Of a stretch of DNA of 64,000 nucleotides, positions 62,301-64,000 are shown piece by piece. Source of the DNA: Saxidomus purpurata (lineage: Eukaryota; Mollusca; Bivalvia; Venerida; Veneridae); assembly GCA_022818135.1 (NCBI GenBank), contig JAFMSR010000016.1, positions 4,559,721 through 4,623,720 of the forward strand, given 5' to 3'. The notes beneath the pieces were generated by a model. It saw only the letters and a program-made list of their open reading frames with translations, ran no database searches and was not told the DNA's origin. Position numbers and translations under genes: made by a program. Within the stretch, counting starts at the first letter, position 1, and each line of letters opens with the position of its first letter.

Positions 62301-63820
62301 GAGGCAATGCTGACTATGAAACTTTTGGAAACATGGGCGAGGAGCATGATGCAGAACCTGTTAAATCTGCAATGAGGAAACCAGTAGAAAAAGATAAATC
62401 AAATGGTTATGCCAGTGTTGTATTTGAAATTGAGGATGACAACGGTATACCAAAACAAAAATGGGACACAGCTGTTTCCAATGATTATGCTACCGTAGAA
62501 GGTGGTGATAAACCATTATCTTCCAGTATGGTAGACATCGACGAACCTTCGCCAAGTGACTATGCCAAAGTAACTGCAGGGGGACAAATAGATACCTCTG
62601 GAGCAGAACAACAAGAAGGTGTATCTAGTGATTATGCACATGTTGATAAGAATAGATCAACACATTCCGATGATGATGAACCAGGTGAAGAGCCATCTAG
62701 CGACTACGCACATGTAAATAAAGATACGAATGCCAAACCATCAACTTCAAGGCAGGCAGATGAAGATGAGTATGCAGTGGTCCACAAGGAGACTAAACCA
62801 GGGGCTATGGCAGAAACCAGGAATATAGAAACAGATGGAACTGTGGTAATTCAAAAAGACTACATCAATGCCTCCTTTATTAAGGTAAATCATATATCTA
62901 CTTTATATGTAGGTTAGTGTTCTGTTTGATGCATTTACGAAAAGAAATTGATTAGGCGCAGCCAATGTATTGCAGTAAATGTATCAAAATAAACATAAGC
63001 CTACTGTGTTTTGATATTATCTTCTGTAAAGCAGCAATACTCCTCTCTTTATTGACTCGGTATACATCTGCTGATTTGCTCAGTTTAAATGCAAGTCAAT
63101 ACTGCACTGAGATTGGACAAAAAATAATTTCAAACGCTATTAAATCAGTACTTTATGTGCTTGCTTACGGTCATTTTACCCAAAATTCTACATTGCACAT
63201 CTCTTTACATTGATATGTTTTAACATCGCTTTTAAAGAATATACAGTGTTAGAAACAATTCATCGTTGAAATTATGGTACGTTTAGAATGAATTTGTTTT
63301 AACTTGAAATTGCAATGTCTGCTCCATTTTATGGAAATTACTGTGTTTAGAGTAATGTTTCGTTAGAATATTTTTGACAAAGCATAGGTGAAACGTTAAA
63401 TTACCATAGTAAGCACCAAACTAACTACTTGAGACTGTGCTATCTAAAAAGAACAGTTTAGTAGCAAGCAGTATGCTTACCAAAGTTGAAAGAACGATTC
63501 CAGTACATTGCACTAATCAGAGTGTGTTGATTTTTAAAAGTTAAAACAACGAAACTGTTTGTCATGGTTGTATCATCTAAACAAAAAAAGCATACCTGGT
63601 TCACTTAATTATATAAACACAAAAATTGTAGTTACTTTGGATACACTACTTAAAGACAATTATCTGAGGCCATGATCACATTTATTACGAAATATATTGT
63701 TAAGTAATAGTCATCTCATTTATTCTGGATGTTTGCGGTAGAATGCATTTTCATTTAACCACGTGCGTGTTTTCACTTAACAGGGTCACAATCAGAATGA
63801 AAAATACATTGCCGCTCAAG
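39134..63820 (+). CDS. Gene C: multi-EGF receptor-type protein tyrosine phosphatase (5' part)
   Basis: Ten exons seen: 39134-39173, 53299-54802, 55774-55988, 57578-58240, 58582-58702 (or 58706), 59293 (or 59309)-59387, 60106-60266, 61543-61630, 62190-62884, 63784-63820. All phases join openly through 1206 codons; the gene continues past the window. Order: signal peptide, about 12 EGF-like units, Cys-rich linker, about six EGF-like units, transmembrane helix, basic juxtamembrane region, then the N-terminal part of a PTP catalytic domain (GLTKSHEVS, IYPYDENRVTL, DYINASFIKG, YIAAQ). About 214 residues with seven tyrosine motifs separate RVTL from DYINA, normally a gap of some 8-20 residues. The signature HCSAGxGRT loop would lie outside the window. 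Inferred role: a surface receptor whose ligand binding controls dephosphorylation, paired with short-tail receptors A and B. No frameshift seen. Confidence 0.85.
39645..39910 (+). mobile_element. tRNA-derived SINE (same family as 8238-8574)
   Basis: Head GGTGGCGCGGTGGTCGAGTG with A box TGGTCGAGTGG, damaged B box GGTTCGGAGC, then CACTAGAAATTTCAGAAACG, AGCTAGGTCTGGTACCCGGA and TTCCTTTGTATCTGC. It aligns over most of its length with the minus-strand copy nested at 8238-8574. Confidence 0.7.
43707..43877. mobile_element. pogo/Tigger-like MITE
   Basis: Inverted termini CAGTAAACTCCGTATATAAC and GTTATATACGGAGTTTATTG, flanked by TA on both sides (43705-43706, 43878-43879). The CAGTAAAC start and TA duplication fit the pogo branch of Tc1/mariner. 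A second copy is at 56773-56956. Confidence 0.7.
44370..44970. mobile_element. Bivalve-type dispersed repeat with about 165-bp subrepeats
   Basis: Ends TATGCCCCAAAA and TTTTGGGGCATT form short inverted termini; a CCGTCCGTCCGTCCGTCC microsatellite lies near the left. Three subrepeats share GTCATGCATTAA, GGCGACGTGTCGC and CTCAAAGGTCA. No coding capacity. Confidence 0.6.
45970..46032. repeat. A/T homopolymer patch
   Basis: Alternating A and T runs of 5-15. Low complexity in gene C intron 1. Confidence 0.7.
46994..49554. mobile_element. Possible 2.6-kb element with about 75-bp inverted termini
   Basis: Left terminus 46994-47068 contains CTACACGCCTGAACGATACC and TAAAACGCCTGTTC; the right terminus 49480-49554 is its inverse, with GAACAGGCGTTTTAGG and TATCGTTCAGGCGTGTAG. 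Identity is high over about 75 bp. No clear target duplication and no recognised protein inside, so it may be non-autonomous or a pair of inverted copies of a shorter repeat. Confidence 0.5.
50251..50309. repeat. (TAA)n microsatellite, LINE 3' tail
   Basis: About 19 TAA units. On the minus strand it follows AGTAAATAAAGATATTATT directly, so it is the 3' microsatellite tail of the LINE, as is usual in CR1/L2-type LINEs. Confidence 0.8.
50310..52145 (-). mobile_element. 5'-truncated non-LTR retrotransposon
   Basis: Minus-strand LINE from the RT domain through a 3' end with an (ATT)n tail. The upstream part (endonuclease, ORF1) is missing: homology starts near 52140 and the sequence above it is unrelated AT-rich repeat. 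5' truncation is the normal result of incomplete target-primed reverse transcription. It lies within gene C intron 1 in antisense orientation. Confidence 0.8.
50602..52140 (-). CDS. Reverse transcriptase of a LINE, open frame
   Basis: An uninterrupted frame of about 510 residues with RT motifs in order: KSTGLDGIGPKLLKN, VIPLFKEGNK, NYRPISILSTLSKIFE, QSGFRQQHSC, FLDLRKAFDLVDH, GVPQGSILGPLLFLIYIND, YADDS (catalytic Asp pair), HPGKSK, LGVLIDNTLSW, then the C-terminal LPCFDYCCTVWG region. The longer frame to 52365 adds about 75 N-terminal residues that look unrelated. No apurinic endonuclease domain. An intact frame suggests a fairly recent insertion. Confidence 0.85.
   Translation of the reverse strand: MENLDVTKSTGLDGIGPKLLKNCGDYITLTVANIINNSILQGIFPDSLKEAYVIPLFKEGNKADPCNYRPISILSTLSKIFERHISKQLHTFFSKTNILHTTQSGFRQQHSCHTALTRLVDTWLKDIDCGKYVGTVFLDLRKAFDLVDHQILLHKLKLYHFSERTIKLFESYLSNRKQKVKVNNSYSETLPIHSGVPQGSILGPLLFLIYINDIALSSQTINIDLYADDSTMYKSDCSIHDIEANLQENLNEITRWCKLNNMSLHPGKSKCMPISTKYKIMNAQELHLSIENISLENVKVHKVLGVLIDNTLSWKNQISKVCSKLNSKIALLKRILFYLSDDMKKMYYNAYILPCFDYCCTVWGKGISSKSDVNKILKIQKRAARIILNKPVLTCSLDMFRELNWLTFEHRWAYHMGLLIFKCKKQLLPIYMSELITFSSNSTYRLRSSERNELIQLKPRTNYLKDTFSYSSNEVWKKIPTEIRNCTIVISFKRNYKKFYSNFKIQIKLILL
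53299..54802 (+). CDS. Gene C exon 2, about 12 EGF-like units
   Basis: One exon of 1504 nt, acceptor ATTTGTAG, donor AGCAG/GTATTT (phase 1 in, phase 2 out). Each unit of about 40 residues follows ETC-x6-C-x3-GC-x8-C-x3-C-x3-C, for example ETCNITSGECSFGC and GYAGQNCSTVC. N-glycosylation sequons are very dense. The first two units are near copies 147 nt apart (both CNVTSGECLFGCV); the last two match exon 2 of A and B. The C-terminal RCEKQCSAF..NCKRCSS segment is shared by all three genes. Confidence 0.9.
55774..55988 (+). CDS. Gene C exon 3, Cys-rich linker
   Basis: 215 nt, acceptor AATTCATTCAG, donor ACTG/GTAAGT. Encodes SVVCDECNKNFYRDNEKCLA, WCFVKPKNSLPTC, DGYCNFGCKPGRYGHKCGVRC and CKDICDRDT. 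One Ser shorter than A and B at the acceptor. Intact frame. Confidence 0.88.
56773..56956. mobile_element. pogo/Tigger-like MITE
   Basis: Termini CAGTAAACCTCGTATACGAC and TTATAAACGGGGTTTACTG with TA at both flanks (56771-56772, 56957-56958). Same family as 43707-43877; shared inner text GGATATAAGGAACAAA. Confidence 0.7.
57119..57358. mobile_element. MITE with 28-bp inverted termini
   Basis: TTACACTTAACAGGTTTAGA then AACGCAAA at the left and TTTGCGTTTCTAAACCTGTT then GAGTGTAA at the right, one mismatch. AT-rich interior. Lies in gene C intron 3. Confidence 0.65.
57578..58240 (+). CDS. Gene C exon 4, about six EGF-like units
   Basis: 663 nt, acceptor GGTTTTCCAG, donor AAAAG/GTATCA (phase 1 both sides). 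Units include CNQNCTCSDGCQRTKWGEKC, CNRYDGSCRYGC, CEQSSGNCTGGC, CERAGGYCDSGC, CQRKNGSCDAGC and CERKSGNCTCISGYGGHHC. It has a complete last unit that A and B have replaced. Intact frame. Confidence 0.9.
58582..58702 (+). CDS. Gene C exon 5, transmembrane helix
   Basis: Acceptor AACTTTAG; encodes VLPRITVPTPPPDNW, then IYVVIGCGALILLGVMATIV and LVTKK. The helix plus basic residues give a type I stop-transfer. The 3' border is uncertain: a GC donor after AAAAG (58702) joins exon 6 in frame, or GTATAT after CTA (58706) works if exon 6 starts at 59309. GTATAT followed by a TA repeat is a poor context. Confidence 0.75.
58707..58750. repeat. (TA)n microsatellite at a splice donor
   Basis: Two TA runs split by CCTTTATAT, starting right at the exon 5 end of gene C. 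Length change here could affect donor use. Confidence 0.75.
59293..59387 (+). CDS. Gene C exon 6, basic juxtamembrane segment
   Basis: Acceptor TTTCATCACAAACAG, donor CAAAG/GTATAT. In the frame that fits exon 7 it encodes RRVAKRKRADRMSRIADEQV and LEESQIRHRRK. The IADEQ..E core matches exon 6 of A and B. A second possible acceptor is CCAAG/CGA at 59308/59309. The other frame stops after ten codons. Confidence 0.72.
60106..60266 (+). CDS. Gene C exon 7, PTP membrane-proximal segment
   Basis: 161 nt, acceptor TTATGTCAG, donor GAC/GTGAGT. Encodes GAGDRLTQLFVENPLARFMK, then TKIPLDELLRKVLKMDENDY and GREFD. The IPL.EL..KV.KM pattern followed by an acidic .EFD fits the helical N-terminal part of receptor PTP domains (I-x-V/L-x-E/D-F/L ... 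F-x-x-E-F/Y). Confidence 0.8.
61543..61630 (+). CDS. Gene C exon 8, start of PTP catalytic domain
   Basis: 88 nt, acceptor GTTTCTTCCAG, donor CCGT/GTAAGT. Encodes DFKVGLTKSHEVSRRLDNLS then LNFFNGIYP. It corresponds to the phosphotyrosine-loop region of PTPs (KNRY-x-N/D-I-x-P-Y/F-D). Here NRY reads NFF: the Tyr that normally stacks on phosphotyrosine is Phe and the Arg is lost. Confidence 0.8.
62190..62884 (+). CDS. Gene C exon 9, PTP segment with tyrosine-motif insertion
   Basis: 695 nt, acceptor TGTGACTTCAG, donor ATTAAG/GTAAAT. Begins YDENRVTL (PTP core) and ends KDYINASFIK (PTP core). Between them lie about 214 hydrophilic, acidic residues with tyrosine motifs ADYETFG, NGYASVV, NDYATVE, SDYAKVT, SDYAHVD, SDYAHVN and DEYAVVH, spaced some 20-40 residues apart. 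SDYAKV and SDYAHV fit the ITIM pattern (S/I/V/L-x-Y-x-x-I/V/L). It is all one exon with no internal stop, so retention is not a splicing guess. Confidence 0.85.
63784..63820 (+). CDS. Gene C exon 10, PTP core
   Basis: 37 nt, acceptor TTCACTTAACAG, donor CTCAAG/GTAGGT. Encodes GHNQNEKYIAAQ plus one base, the PTP stretch equivalent to GYxxxxxYIAxQGP that follows DYINASFI. The rest of the domain is to the right of the window. Confidence 0.82.
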
Positions 63821-64000
63821 GTAGGTGTATGCTATTGAATCAAGGTATAGATACGTACGAATCTTCAATCTTTTTGCCACACTTTACCTGGTGTGAAAGC
63901 TGAACAAAAATGAAATAAATACTGACTGCAAATCATATGCATGATCCTAACTCTACTTAATATCAAGTTTTGACTTTTGTTACAAGAAAACGATGAGGTT

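Overview
The window is AT-rich animal genomic DNA. It has short GT-AG exons separated by long introns, tRNA-derived SINEs, foldback MITEs and LINE fragments. Two dispersed repeats (around 7170-9446 and 44370-44970) have starts I recognise from bivalve molluscs. With EGF-rich receptors of the SREC/MEGF10 type and a receptor tyrosine phosphatase, I infer a bivalve; the species cannot be read from the sequence. All genes recognised are on the plus strand. Exon models come from splice sites, codon phase and three-way comparison of paralogues.

Layout: three tandem paralogous single-pass receptor genes. Gene A (1841-14005) and gene B (17449-32443) lie in two copies of one large duplicated segment (about 1-15590 and 15591-33000). 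Gene C starts at 39134 and runs off the right edge. All three share a 40-nt signal-peptide exon ending GGA A/GTAAGT, an EGF exon, a second short Cys-rich exon, a large EGF exon, a transmembrane exon and a juxtamembrane exon, in mostly the same intron phases. In gene C the first EGF exon holds about 12 EGF-like units; A and B keep only the last two. A has a 2-nt frameshift at the end of exon 3. B has two 1-nt insertions (exon 4 and a T-run in exon 5). Both are therefore pseudogenes, or genes hit by local sequence error; removing these bases gives complete frames of about 549 and 524 codons.

The intracellular parts are the main point of interest. A and B end in short tyrosine-motif tails (YMTL-x12-YDVL, YMSL-x12-YEDL, then SSYEDI or SSYVNV) that look like wide-spaced ITAMs. 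Gene C, with the same type of ectodomain, instead continues into a protein tyrosine phosphatase domain. That domain appears split by an insertion of about 214 residues carrying seven regularly spaced tyrosine motifs (DYETF, GYASV, DYATV, DYAKV, DYAHV twice, EYAVV), several fitting the ITIM pattern. The cluster thus looks like a paired-receptor locus: phosphorylatable short-tail receptors next to a phosphatase receptor with the same kind of ectodomain.

The rest is mobile DNA: a 4.6-kb element with about 553-bp inverted termini and a perfect 8-bp target duplication carrying a dead LINE (19198-23808); a TTAA-flanked MITE with an internal 121-bp tandem repeat (36381-37225); a 5'-truncated LINE with an open RT frame on the minus strand (50310-52145); SINEs; pogo-like MITEs; and homopolymer tracts that may mark weak assembly. 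A relic of the receptor intron at 35221-35430 and the match of the window start to the gene A 3' flank suggest further copies once existed between B and C and may continue to the left.
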